A stretch of 64,000 nt of DNA from CAZNPL01 sp964574815 (GCA_964574815.1 CAZNPL010000011.1:1-64000); one strand, 5' to 3'; numbered from the stretch's first letter, positions 18,825 to 27,613 are shown. The notes: generated by a model not told the origin, from the letters alone. Program-made: numbers and translations.

Positions 18825-19517
18825 ATGGACACTGATCAATTGCTGGCTGAGATCAAAAAGAACACGATCCTGGGTCGCGTCGACGAGCAGGACGAGGGCT
18901 TCGACGGCGATATGGAAGGGCAGCCCGGCGTCACCGAGCTCATTGAGACCGCCCTGGAGCAGGACGTTCCGGTGGACCGAATCCTGTCGCAAGCGTTGAC
19001 ACCGGCGATGGAGGAGGTCGGCGCGAAGTACGAATCGAGCGAGTACCTCATCCCCGACATGCTGGCCAGTGCCGAGTGCGTCAGCGCGGCGATGGATATC
19101 CTCAAGCCGCATCTGCTGGCCGCGAACGTGGAACAGAAGGGGAAGGTGATCATCGCCTCGGTCGAAGGGGACCGGCACGACATCGGCAAGAACATCGTGA
19201 CCACGCTGCTCAAGGGCGCCGGTTACGACGTACAGGATCTCGGCACTTCGGTATCAGCACAGCGAATCGTCGATGAGGTCAAGTCGGGCGGGGCCGAGTT
19301 CGTGGGGCTTTCCGCGCTGCTTACCTCCACGATGACCAAGATGAGTTCGGTCATTGAAGCGCTCGATGCCGCGGGGCTTCGCGACAAGGTTCGCATCATT
19401 GTCGGCGGAGCGCCGGTCACGGCCGGGTTCGCAGAAAAGATCGGCGCGGACGCGTACTGCCGCGACGCGTTCGAGGCCGTTGACTGCCTCGCATCTCTGA
19501 AAGCGAAAGCGCGGTAG
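18825..19517 (+). CDS. Corrinoid (B12-binding) protein, MtbC/MtgC family
   Basis: 230 residues. An N-terminal helical B12-binding cap is followed by the Rossmann-like B12 domain, with the cobalt-ligand signature DRHDIG (D116, H118, G121) and the expected VGLSALLTSTM and IIVGGAPVT stretches. It should carry the methyl group on its cobalt between the MttB enzymes and the pterin-binding enzyme. GAGGG lies before the start, 9 bases after the preceding stop. A DAYCRDAFEAV C-terminal end is as in the family. Confidence 0.93.
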   Translation: MDTDQLLAEIKKNTILGRVDEQDEGFDGDMEGQPGVTELIETALEQDVPVDRILSQALTPAMEEVGAKYESSEYLIPDMLASAECVSAAMDILKPHLLAANVEQKGKVIIASVEGDRHDIGKNIVTTLLKGAGYDVQDLGTSVSAQRIVDEVKSGGAEFVGLSALLTSTMTKMSSVIEALDAAGLRDKVRIIVGGAPVTAGFAEKIGADAYCRDAFEAVDCLASLKAKAR

Positions 19518-19522
19518 GGCCG

Positions 19523-20776
19523 ATGAGCCAGACCGAAGTCAGCGCCTATGAAGCGGCCGTCGCCAGCGGCCGGTACGCCCGAGTCACAGGGATCGAGGGG
19601 AAGTACGACAACGTCCGCGTGCATTGGGAGGAGCAGAGCCTGGGGATCATGCTGCGGCCGCATCTGGAGCGGCTCGTGGAGAGGCGTCGCCGGGAAGGCC
19701 GCCGGCTGCGAATTCTGGATCTCGGTTGCGGAAGCGGGGACGGCTTTGATGCGCTGATGGCCATCAAGCGTCAGGGCGCTCGATGGCAGGATGACGCGGT
19801 TCAGCTTATTTCTCCGGAGCGCCTTGGGGACTACACAGGCGTCGAGCTCAATCCCGCGCTACTCGAGCAGGCACAGGCGCGATACCGTCGCGTGGAGAAC
19901 GTCTCGTTTATGGAGGCGGATCTTCGCGAGGGGCTGCCGTTCGCCTCGGACGACGAAGCGTTCGACGTTTACTTCGCTTCATTCGGAACGTTTTCCCACC
20001 TTGGCGAGGAGGAGACTATTCGGCTTCTGATCGATATCGCGCGCCATGCGAACGATGGCGCCGTCATCGTGGTGGACTGGCTCGGCCGGTACGCCTACGA
20101 GTGGACCGATCTATGGGAGGAGGACATCTCGCGTGAACACTGGATGGATTACCGGATTTCCTACATCTACTCCGAAGAGGAGCGCGAGACCCACACGGTA
20201 GACAGCTTTCCCCTTCGCCTTCTCTCCCGAGAGGAGGCTCTGCGTGTATTTGAGCGCGCGGAAGAGCAGGCCGGCATCAGTCTGACGCAACGGTCCCTGT
20301 TCGACCGGTCGCTTTTTGTCGGCCGGCACATGGATACGGCGGAGTACAACGGTCACGCCGCCCCGCTTCGCTCCGCGGTCAACCGCCTTCACGAACCGGG
20401 ATGCCGGACCGATCTGGATACCTTGCGGTTCGAGCTTCATCTACCGGAAGGCTTTCAGGAGCCCTCGGACGTGCTGCGCCGCGTGCACTCCGGATGGAAC
20501 GCAGTGGTCCGTTTCACGGCCGACGTGCTGCCCCGCGCGGATACGGGCGAACCGTTACCGGAGATTCCAGGAAACGCGCCCGATTCGGTGCGTGCCGCGA
20601 TGGCCGCGCTTCGAGCTGCGATCGAAGCGCGCGACGCGATCGAGGCCGATGATCCGCGGGCCGACTGGATCGAGCCGCAACTGGGTCTGGCGTTGCGCAA
20701 TATCGAGCTTGCGGAGCAGCGCGGCGTCGGTTGTGGGCATGGCCTCGTTGCGGTTTACGAGGTCGGCAGGAAGTGA
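19523..20776 (+). CDS. SAM-dependent methyltransferase, class I
   Basis: 417 residues. ILDLGCGSGDG near residue 64 is the SAM-binding motif I, followed by DYTGVELNPALLEQA, FMEADLREGLPF, FDVYFASFGTFSHL and VIVVDWLGRYAYEW, all in the Rossmann methyltransferase domain (residues about 1-300). The C-terminal 120 residues are less familiar and helical. It begins five bases after the corrinoid gene and is followed by two asparagine-synthetase-like genes. Its substrate is unknown. A methylated product feeding the operon, or an amide-linked product made with its neighbours, are both speculative. Confidence 0.8.
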   Translation: MSQTEVSAYEAAVASGRYARVTGIEGKYDNVRVHWEEQSLGIMLRPHLERLVERRRREGRRLRILDLGCGSGDGFDALMAIKRQGARWQDDAVQLISPERLGDYTGVELNPALLEQAQARYRRVENVSFMEADLREGLPFASDDEAFDVYFASFGTFSHLGEEETIRLLIDIARHANDGAVIVVDWLGRYAYEWTDLWEEDISREHWMDYRISYIYSEEERETHTVDSFPLRLLSREEALRVFERAEEQAGISLTQRSLFDRSLFVGRHMDTAEYNGHAAPLRSAVNRLHEPGCRTDLDTLRFELHLPEGFQEPSDVLRRVHSGWNAVVRFTADVLPRADTGEPLPEIPGNAPDSVRAAMAALRAAIEARDAIEADDPRADWIEPQLGLALRNIELAEQRGVGCGHGLVAVYEVGRK

Positions 20777-20861
20777 TCTGCGTGCTGTAGTCGAAGCATG
20801 CAGATGATTCCGAGCCGCCGCGACTGCGGCGGGGCGGGATACAAGATGAGGAGCACCGAGT

Positions 20862-22388
20862 ATGTGTGGTTTTGCCGGAACGTGGGGGGCGCAGGACGAT
20901 GAACTGATCTCGGCGATGATGAAGCGCCTCGTCCACCGCGGCCCCGACGCCGACGGGATGTGGTCCACCAAGCGCGGCGTGCTCGGGCATCAACGCCTGT
21001 CGATCATGGACCCGGCCGGGGGAAATCAACCGATCTTCTCGGAGGATCGGCGGCGCGTCATCGTCGGCAACGGCGAGTTCTACAACTTTCCGGCGCTTCG
21101 TCGCGGCCTCGAAGATCGACACACCTTTCGCACGCGCAGCGATACGGAGGCGGCGCTGCATCTGTGGGAGGAGCACGACACCGGTGTGGCCGAGCGGCTG
21201 GACGGCATGTTCGCCTTTGCGCTGGTGGACGACGACAGCCTGTTCCTGGCGCGCGATGCGATCGGCATCAAGCCCTTGTACGTCGGCCAGCGGTCGGACG
21301 GCTGCGTGTTCGCGTCGGAGTTGAAGGCGTTGGTCGGTGTGGCCGAGGAGGTGGAGGAGTTTCCGGCCGGGAGCTGGTACCACTCGAAACGCGGGTACCG
21401 GCGTTTTTACAAGGTGCCCGATGTGCCTTGCGAAGAACGCAGTGTGGCGGACCATTGCCGGCGCATTCGGGCGGCGCTCGAAAGGGCGGTCGGGAAACGC
21501 ATGATGAGCGATGTGCCGGTCGGGGCTTTCCTCTCCGGCGGGCTCGATTCCAGCGTGATCGCAGCGCTTGCCCGGCAGCACGTCAACGAATTGCACACGT
21601 TCTCCGTCGGCGTGGAAGGCAGCGACGATCTGGCGGCCGCTCGCACGGTGGCCCGGCATCTCGACACGACTCACCATGAGTACGTTTTCACGCTCAAGGA
21701 AGTGCTCGAGAAACTGCCCGAGATCATCTACCACCTCGAATCATACGACGAGGATCTGGTCCGCAGTGCGATCCCCTGCTACTTCACGTCGCGCCTGGCC
21801 GCCGAGTACGTCAAGGTCATCCTCACCGGTGAGGGCGCCGACGAGCTTTTTGCCGGATACACGTATTACCGCGACGTTCCGGGCGAGGACGTGCTTCGTC
21901 GTGAACTGCGCCGCAGCGTACAGGCACTGCACAACATCAACCTGCAGCGCGTCGATCGCCTGACCATGGCCCATTCGATTGAGGGGCGCGTTCCGTTTCT
22001 CGATACCGAGCTGATCGAACTGGCCCAGACGGTGCCGGCGCGGCTCAAGCTTCGGCGATCATCGAACGGCGACTGGCAGGAGAAGTGGGTTCTCCGCAAG
22101 GCCTGCGAGGACCTTCTCCCGGCTGACATCACCTGGCGGGCCAAGGCTCAGTTCGACGAGGGAAGCGGCGCGGTTGATCTTTTGGCCCACGGCCTGGAGC
22201 ACTTTCTGCCGGCTGATGAATTTGAGCGTTACAGACTGCAACATGGAGCGGCGGGGCTGCGGTCGCCGGAGGAAGCGGCCTATCACAAGCTGCTCTGCGA
22301 GGTCTATGCAAACTCGGAGGTCGTTTTGGGCAACGTGGCTCGCTGGGCTGAACGACCGGATTACGAAGAACCCGTCGGTGCAAGCTGA
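20862..22388 (+). CDS. Glutamine-hydrolysing asparagine synthetase (AsnB-like)
   Basis: 508 residues. MCGFAGTWG gives the N-terminal nucleophile Cys2 of the class II glutaminase domain, with RLVHRGPDADG, LGHQRLSIMDPAGGNQP and the GNGEFYN motif. The synthetase domain has the ATP-binding PP-loop SGGLDSS at residues 225-231 and GEGADELFAGY. It makes an amide from a carboxylate using glutamine and ATP, with aspartate the usual acceptor, though operon-borne paralogs sometimes use other acids. It follows the SAM methyltransferase by 85 bases and precedes a diverged paralog. AGGAG lies upstream of the ATG. Confidence 0.9.
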   Translation: MCGFAGTWGAQDDELISAMMKRLVHRGPDADGMWSTKRGVLGHQRLSIMDPAGGNQPIFSEDRRRVIVGNGEFYNFPALRRGLEDRHTFRTRSDTEAALHLWEEHDTGVAERLDGMFAFALVDDDSLFLARDAIGIKPLYVGQRSDGCVFASELKALVGVAEEVEEFPAGSWYHSKRGYRRFYKVPDVPCEERSVADHCRRIRAALERAVGKRMMSDVPVGAFLSGGLDSSVIAALARQHVNELHTFSVGVEGSDDLAAARTVARHLDTTHHEYVFTLKEVLEKLPEIIYHLESYDEDLVRSAIPCYFTSRLAAEYVKVILTGEGADELFAGYTYYRDVPGEDVLRRELRRSVQALHNINLQRVDRLTMAHSIEGRVPFLDTELIELAQTVPARLKLRRSSNGDWQEKWVLRKACEDLLPADITWRAKAQFDEGSGAVDLLAHGLEHFLPADEFERYRLQHGAAGLRSPEEAAYHKLLCEVYANSEVVLGNVARWAERPDYEEPVGAS

Positions 22389-22458
22389 GCACATCGGCTT
22401 CGCATGATGAGCGGCATCAACTGAACGAAAGCAACACACTGACGCCGAGGAGATCACG

Positions 22459-23979
22459 ATGAGCGGATTCGCCGTAGCACATGGGCATCGGGCCGAGAGA
22501 AACGTTGAACGCATGACCGAGCGGCTGGACCACCGCGGGCCTTATCTCTCCGGCGTACACGCTGAAAACGGAAGCGCTTTGGCTCAGAATTACCTGCAGG
22601 CGGACTGCCCCGGCGCCGAACCGGAAAGCGCTGTTCCCGTTTCCGCGGACGGACGGCGCGACCTGCGAATCGCCTACGACGGCCAGATCGGCAATGTCAA
22701 GGACCTTGCCCGCGGCGCAGGTGTGCCCGACGGGCCTTTTCTCGAGGAGCGTTTGCTGCTTGAACTCTACTCGAAGCGCGGAGCCGACATGCTCGATATG
22801 CTGGACGATGCTGTCTTTGCTTTCGTCATTCAGGACGGCGACAAGCTGTTCGCCGCCCGAGATGTCTTTGGCATCAAGACTCTCTTCTATGGCCGGGCCA
22901 ACGGCGCGCTCTGTCTGGCCTCGGAGCTCAAGGGCCTGACGGAGGTCACCGACGACGTGCGTGAGTTTCCGCCGGGGCACCGTATGGACGAGTCGGGCCG
23001 GACGACGCGCTTCGCGCGCGTGCCCGACGAACCGCCCGAGGTTTTCACGGTGCCTGTGGAATCGATGACGGCCCGCGTGCGCGAGATCATCGAGCGAAGC
23101 GTCCGCAGCCGGGTCGACTTCGCCCGGCCGACGGCCTGTCTGCTCAGCGGCGGGATGGACTCGAGCGTGATCACGCTGATCGCGTCGCGCCTTTATCGCG
23201 AGCGTTTCGGAGCCGGCGAGCGCATCAAGACCTTTGCCATCGGCACCGCGGACAGCGGAGATCTCGCCGCCGCCCGGCTGGTGGCCGAACACCTCGGCAC
23301 TGATCATGAAGAGCTCGTGATCGACCTCGATGCCCTGCTGGAGGTTTTGCCCGAGGTCATCTACGCCCTGGAGTCTTTCGATCCGTCGCTCGTGCGCAGC
23401 GCCGCTTCGAATCTGCTGATATCCAGGCATGCGGCCCGCGCCGGATACGAGGTTCTCCTCTCCGGCGAGGGGGGCGACGAACTTTTCTGCGGTTACGCGC
23501 ATCTGAAACGCGTGCCGGCGGACGAGTTGTTCTCGCGGCAGATGGACCTGTTTCGTTATTTGCACAACAACGCCTCGTTGCGATTGGACCGCACGAACCT
23601 GGCCAATTCCGTCCGCGTGGTCGCGCCGCTCATCTCCGGCGAACTGTTCCAATACGCGATTTGCATCCCCACGGAGTACAAGCTCCGAGACGTGGACGGC
23701 CGCATGGTGGAGAAGTGGATTTTCCGAAAAGCGTACGAGCCTGATCTGCCGCGCTCCATCACCGAGCGGCTGAAGCAGGAGTTCTCGCAGGGATCGGGCG
23801 CGGCCAAGCTGCTGCCGGAGCACTTCGAGAAAGTATACTCAGATGCAGAGCTGGCTCGCGTGCAGACCGAGCATGCGCTTGTGCGGAGCAAGGAGGAGAT
23901 GCACTACTTCCGGCTCTTTGCCGGCCACTTCGACGACGGCGCAGCGGTCGAGACGGTCGGGCAGTGGGGTTTCGAGTAG
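22459..23979 (+). CDS. Asparagine-synthetase-like protein with Cys2 replaced by Ser
   Basis: 506 residues, same fold order as the gene just upstream, but it begins MSGFAVAHG. Codon 2 is AGC, so the glutaminase nucleophile Cys is gone. Other glutaminase features are also weakened (YDGQIGN in place of GNGEFYN). The synthetase half keeps SGGMDSS (residues 230-236), GEGGDELFCGY and the long C-terminal helices. It may use free ammonia, receive ammonia from its partner, or be a non-catalytic subunit. GAGGAG lies upstream of the ATG. It is the last gene of the run, ending before a hairpin repeat. Confidence 0.85.
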   Translation: MSGFAVAHGHRAERNVERMTERLDHRGPYLSGVHAENGSALAQNYLQADCPGAEPESAVPVSADGRRDLRIAYDGQIGNVKDLARGAGVPDGPFLEERLLLELYSKRGADMLDMLDDAVFAFVIQDGDKLFAARDVFGIKTLFYGRANGALCLASELKGLTEVTDDVREFPPGHRMDESGRTTRFARVPDEPPEVFTVPVESMTARVREIIERSVRSRVDFARPTACLLSGGMDSSVITLIASRLYRERFGAGERIKTFAIGTADSGDLAAARLVAEHLGTDHEELVIDLDALLEVLPEVIYALESFDPSLVRSAASNLLISRHAARAGYEVLLSGEGGDELFCGYAHLKRVPADELFSRQMDLFRYLHNNASLRLDRTNLANSVRVVAPLISGELFQYAICIPTEYKLRDVDGRMVEKWIFRKAYEPDLPRSITERLKQEFSQGSGAAKLLPEHFEKVYSDAELARVQTEHALVRSKEEMHYFRLFAGHFDDGAAVETVGQWGFE

Positions 23980-24024
23980 GTTTGCCGCGCTGTCGCGTCG
24001 GGGCTTGTCGCCGAAGCAAAGCAC

Positions 24025-24107
24025 GGGCAAGCTGCGCCGCCTTTGGCGGTTCCGCTTGCCCATGGCACCCTCGCTGATTGGGTCACCCGTAAGGGGTGAC
24101 GCTACAT
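24025..24107. repeat. Dispersed hairpin repeat, family A, copy 1
   Basis: A bipartite hairpin at 24025-24061: GGGCAAGC pairs with GCTTGCCC, and inside it CCGCC pairs with GGCGG. It is followed by ATGGCACCCTCGCT, a second small hairpin (GTCACCC-GTAA-GGGGTGAC) and GGTGACGCTACATG. It lies between convergent genes and may also terminate transcription. Related copies are at 46851-46887, 47748-47795 and 53491-53535, and GGTGACGCTACATG recurs at 43220. Confidence 0.7.
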
Positions 24108-24128
24108 GCCTTTACCGCTTCGCTGCGG

Positions 24129-25163
24129 TCAGTCTTCGAGCTCCTCGTCGATGATCGCCTTGAAGTCGTCGAACGGCCTGGCGCCCGAGAGGAAACGCCC
24201 GTTGATGAAGAAGGCCGGCGTACCGGTCACACCCTGCTGCTGGCCTTCGCGCATATCGGTCTCGATTTCGTCCTTGTACTTGCCTGACTCGAGACAGGTC
24301 GTGAAGGCATCCACGTCAAGTTCGAGCTCCTCGGCGTACTTCTTCAGATCCGGGTCCGAAAGGGATCGCTGGTTCGCGAGGATCTTGTCGTGGTACTCCC
24401 AGAACTTCTCCTGCTCCTTGGCACACAGAGCCGCCTGGGCCGCGGGCATCGCACGTGGGTGATTGCGAAGTGCGAAGTCGCGAAAGACGAGCCTCACCTT
24501 GTCGCCGTAGGTTGCGAAGATCTTTTCGAGAGTCGGACCGACTCTGGCGCAGTACGGTCACTGGAAGTCCGCGTACTCGACGATGGTGACCTCGGCGTCC
24601 TTCGGCCCTCGGACCGGATCGTTGGCGGCGATGACGACATCGACGCGCGGCGGCTCGAGCATAACCCGCACGTTGGCCTTCTCTTTGAATTCGTCCACGA
24701 GGTTCAGTTGCGCCTCGTTCTTGCGCAGGGAGGCAAGATGCTGACGAATCCTTTCGGACATCGCTTCGAGCGGCTGACCGCGCATCCGGGCGCGGTTTTC
24801 GTCGTAGAACTCCTTGACGTCCTCATCCGTCACGGGTTTGGTCTTCTCGGCCACCAGCTTCTCGACGAGCGCTTCCGGCGTCGTATCGCTCTCCGCGGCC
24901 TCCTTCGCCAGCAGCCGCTCAAGGATGATCTGGTCGAGCGCCTGCTGGCGCGCCTCGTACACCTGCTGGGCGAGCTTCATGTTCTGGCCCAGCGCTACGG
25001 CGTCGAGCTCCTCCATCGTGATGGGCTTGTCGCCTATATACGCGGCGACACCCTTTTCCGCCGTTGGCACGCTTGGCTCTTGGTTTGGTTCGGCCCGTAT
25101 ATCTGCGACCGCCAGCAGGCTCGCGGTTACGCAGACGAGGGCCCAACGACTCGTTTTCAGCAT
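24129..25163 (-). CDS. DsbA-like thiol oxidoreductase, probable selenoprotein (UGA read as Sec)
   Basis: 344 residues if the in-frame TGA at 24558-24560 is read through. Residues 1-24 are a signal peptide, about 35-190 a SurA-like helical region (YIGDKPITMEELDA), and 191-344 a DsbA-type thioredoxin domain. The active site reads VEYADFQ-(UGA)-PYC, so the stop sits exactly where the first Cys of the CPYC motif belongs (residue 202). The same frame then continues through typical DsbA sequence (VRLVFRDFAL, GTPAFFING) to a normal TAG-type end. A hairpin of the bacterial SECIS kind follows the UGA. It acts outside the cytoplasmic membrane in thiol-disulfide chemistry. An annotation pipeline would split it into two genes. 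The alternative is a nonsense change from TGC/TGT. Confidence 0.85.
24529..24560 (-). promoter_or_regulatory. Candidate bacterial SECIS element with its UGA codon
   Basis: Read on the minus strand, UGA is followed by 12 bases and then AGAGUC-GGUCC-GACUCU, a perfect 6-bp stem (7 bp if the loop is a triloop). The GGUC of the loop starts 18 bases after the UGA. As I recall it, this is the same loop core and spacing as in the E. coli fdhF element recognised by SelB. The hairpin lies within the coding frame, as bacterial SECIS elements do. Confidence 0.8.
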
Positions 25164-25198
25164 GATTTCACGCAGTCCTTTCCTGTAAGGTCTTTCGC

Positions 25199-26179
25199 TT
25201 AACCGACGGGTTGCGACTCCGGCGGATTGACGCAGTTGATGAACTGGCCTTTTTCAATCAAAGTCTTAACTATTCGGACGGCTTCCTCGGCCACTGCGGC
25301 CTGTGCCTGATCCGTGGAAGCGCCGATGTGGTGCGTTCCGTAAAGGTGCGGGGCCTTTACGACCGGGTCGGCAAACTCCTTGTCGGTCGCGGCCGGCTCG
25401 ATCTCGTAGACGTCCAGCGCCGCGCCGCGCAGTGCTCCGCTCTCGAGCGCGGCGGCCAGCGCCTGCTCGTCGACCACGCCGCCCCGAGCGCAGTGAATCA
25501 GGCAGGCGTCGGGCTTCAACTTGGCGATTTGGTCCTTGCCGATCAGGTGTTTCGTACCGCCGCCGCCGGGCGTATGAACGGTCACGAAGTCGGACTGCGC
25601 CAGCAGATCGTCGAACGCGACCTTCCTGATCCCCAGCTCCTTTTCGATGCCGGGATAGTCGATGACGTCGGTGTAGAGCAGTTGCATGTCGAACGCCGCC
25701 GCCCGTTTGGCCACCTCGTAGCCGATGCGTCCGAGTCCGACGATGCCCAGGGTCCGGCCCTTGAGTCCGCGGGCCTTGCTGTACTCCTTCTTGTTCCACA
25801 CGCCCTGGCGGAGGTCTGCGGTGTTGTCCACGATCCGGCGATCCAGGGCGATCATCAGGCCCATGACGAGCTCGGCCACCGCCACCGAGTTCATGCCGGG
25901 ACAATTGGACACCCGTATATTGCGTTGGGTGGCCGCGTTCACGTCGATTGTGTCGTAACCCGAGCCGGCCCGGATGATCAGCTTGAGTCCGGTGCCGGCC
26001 TCGATCATCGGCTGGGGCACTTTCGTGCTGCGGACGATGAGAACGTTGCAGTCGGTCTCTTTGATGGCGTCGAGAAGGGCGTCGTCCTTCAGTTCCGGGT
26101 TGCTGACGACCTCACATCCGGCATCCTTGAGCTGCGCGATGCCGGATTCATCAAACTTGTCGGCGATGAGTACCTTCAT
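25199..26179 (-). CDS. D-isomer-specific 2-hydroxyacid dehydrogenase (SerA-like, no ACT domain)
   Basis: 326 residues from the ATG at 26177-26179, chosen for AGGAG just upstream; the open frame runs further but without homology. Substrate-binding halves flank a Rossmann NAD site (GIVGLGRIGYEVA). The catalytic Arg/Glu/His are in IIRAGSGYDTID, LDVYEIEPAA and THHIGAST. It resembles the catalytic core of 3-phosphoglycerate dehydrogenase but lacks the C-terminal regulatory domains, so 3-phosphoglycerate, hydroxypyruvate or glyoxylate are all possible substrates. It is 35 bases upstream of, and co-directional with, the putative selenoprotein. Confidence 0.9.
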   Translation of the reverse strand: MKVLIADKFDESGIAQLKDAGCEVVSNPELKDDALLDAIKETDCNVLIVRSTKVPQPMIEAGTGLKLIIRAGSGYDTIDVNAATQRNIRVSNCPGMNSVAVAELVMGLMIALDRRIVDNTADLRQGVWNKKEYSKARGLKGRTLGIVGLGRIGYEVAKRAAAFDMQLLYTDVIDYPGIEKELGIRKVAFDDLLAQSDFVTVHTPGGGGTKHLIGKDQIAKLKPDACLIHCARGGVVDEQALAAALESGALRGAALDVYEIEPAATDKEFADPVVKAPHLYGTHHIGASTDQAQAAVAEEAVRIVKTLIEKGQFINCVNPPESQPVG

Positions 26180-26395
26180 GGGTGAACTCCTGGATACCGC
26201 CCGCTCGGTTTGCGGGCATTCAACCGTGGGTCTGCGCTCCCACCTACCAGCGTAACCGGGCAATCCGGGTTCCGCCACACCCCGTCTCGGTCCGCGGCCG
26301 ATGCGGGTGTCATCGGCCTCGCCTGACGAGGCCCCTGCCAATATGATCAGTGAAGTATCGCAGGCCGAGCCACCATCAGCTTGAAAGGGATCAGC

Positions 26396-27520
26396 ATGAT
26401 CATCTACCTTGATTACAATGCGACGACGCCCGTCGCGGAACCGGTCGTTGCGGCCATGTTGCCGTACCTCCGCGAGCACCACGGCAATCCGTCCAGCGGC
26501 CACCGGCTCGGAGCCGTGACGCGGCGGGCCGTGGAGGACGCCCGCCGGCAGGTGGCGGCCCTGCTGGGGGCGGCGCCGGAGGAGATCATCTTCACATCCG
26601 GCGGAAGCGAGTCGAACAACCACTCCATCAAAGGGGTGGCCGATCGACTGAAAGGCAGGGGCAACCACATCATCACGTCTGCGGTCGAGCATCCGGCGGT
26701 GCTGCGGCCCTGCGACCACCTGGAGCAGCGAGGTTTCCGCATCACACGGGTCGGAGTTGACGGCACTGGTCGGGTCGATCCCGACGAGGTGCGCAAGGCG
26801 ATCACGCCGGACACAATCCTCGTGACGGTCATGCACGCCAACAATGAGGTGGGCACGATCCAGCCGATCCGCGAGATCGCGGCCATCGCTCGCGAGGCCG
26901 GCGTCTGGATGCACACCGACGCGGCCCAGAGCGTCGGCAAGATTCCCGTCAAGGTGGACGCGCTCGGCGTCGATTTTCTGACGATCGCGGGGCACAAGTT
27001 CCACGCGCCGCCGGGCGTCGGCGCGCTCTATGTGCGTTCGGGCATCGAGATCGAGCCGTTGATTCACGGAGCGGGGCACGAGCGAGGGCGTCGTGCGGGC
27101 ACCGAGGCGGTTCCCAACATTGTGGGGCTGGGCGCTGCGGCGGAATTCGTCGGAACCGACGGCGACGATGGAACGGTGCGCCGCCTTCGCGACCGATTGC
27201 ATACGTTGCTTGCCGAAGGTGTCGATGACAGCGTCGTGCTGAACGGGCATCCCGAATTGCGACTGCCGAACACGCTCAGTGTGGGCTTTCGCGGGATCAT
27301 CGGCGCCGAGCTACTGGCCCGCCTCGAGGATTTCTGCGCCAGCGCGGGCGCGGCGTGTCACGCCACGACGCACGAGCCGTCGGCAGTCTTGAAGGCGATG
27401 GCCGTACCGCGTGACGTGGCGTTGGGAACCGTTCGGCTCAGCCTCGGCCGCCCCACGACCGAGGCCGAAGTCACCCAGGCCGCCGATCGCATCGTCAAGA
27501 CCGTAAGAAAGATGAGCTGA
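26396..27520 (+). CDS. Cysteine desulfurase (NifS/IscS-like)
   Basis: 374 residues from the ATG with GAAAGGGA upstream. The class V aminotransferase fold is clear: YLDYNATTPV, HGNPSSGHRLG, FTSGGSESNN, MHANNEVGTIQP, HTDAAQSVGK, PLP lysine K201 in AGHKFHAPPG, and the mobile-loop cysteine C321 in SAGAACHATT. It takes sulfur (or selenium) from cysteine (or selenocysteine) and passes it to acceptors for Fe-S clusters, thio-cofactors or selenophosphate. It is transcribed divergently from the serA-like gene and the putative selenoprotein across a 216-base gap. A selenium-supply role is possible but only inferred. Confidence 0.92.
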   Translation: MIIYLDYNATTPVAEPVVAAMLPYLREHHGNPSSGHRLGAVTRRAVEDARRQVAALLGAAPEEIIFTSGGSESNNHSIKGVADRLKGRGNHIITSAVEHPAVLRPCDHLEQRGFRITRVGVDGTGRVDPDEVRKAITPDTILVTVMHANNEVGTIQPIREIAAIAREAGVWMHTDAAQSVGKIPVKVDALGVDFLTIAGHKFHAPPGVGALYVRSGIEIEPLIHGAGHERGRRAGTEAVPNIVGLGAAAEFVGTDGDDGTVRRLRDRLHTLLAEGVDDSVVLNGHPELRLPNTLSVGFRGIIGAELLARLEDFCASAGAACHATTHEPSAVLKAMAVPRDVALGTVRLSLGRPTTEAEVTQAADRIVKTVRKMS

Positions 27521-27613
27521 TCACGGCGCCTCCGCACAGAAGTAACGCAGGGGCAAGCTCGCTAATTGCGTACTAACGTGGGCCTAGAACCCAACGGAGG
27601 CGAAACGTGAAAC

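Noticed and set aside
24558..24560. Treating the TGA as a simple nonsense mutation giving a pseudogene pair
   Set aside because: It sits exactly at the catalytic Cys and is followed at the correct distance by a matching hairpin. Random stop mutations would rarely meet both conditions; resequencing would decide.
26180..27250. Extended N-terminus of the 2-hydroxyacid dehydrogenase reading through the cysteine desulfurase gene on the other strand
   Set aside because: The conserved protein starts at the ATG of 26179 with AGGAG; upstream is antisense to the desulfurase.
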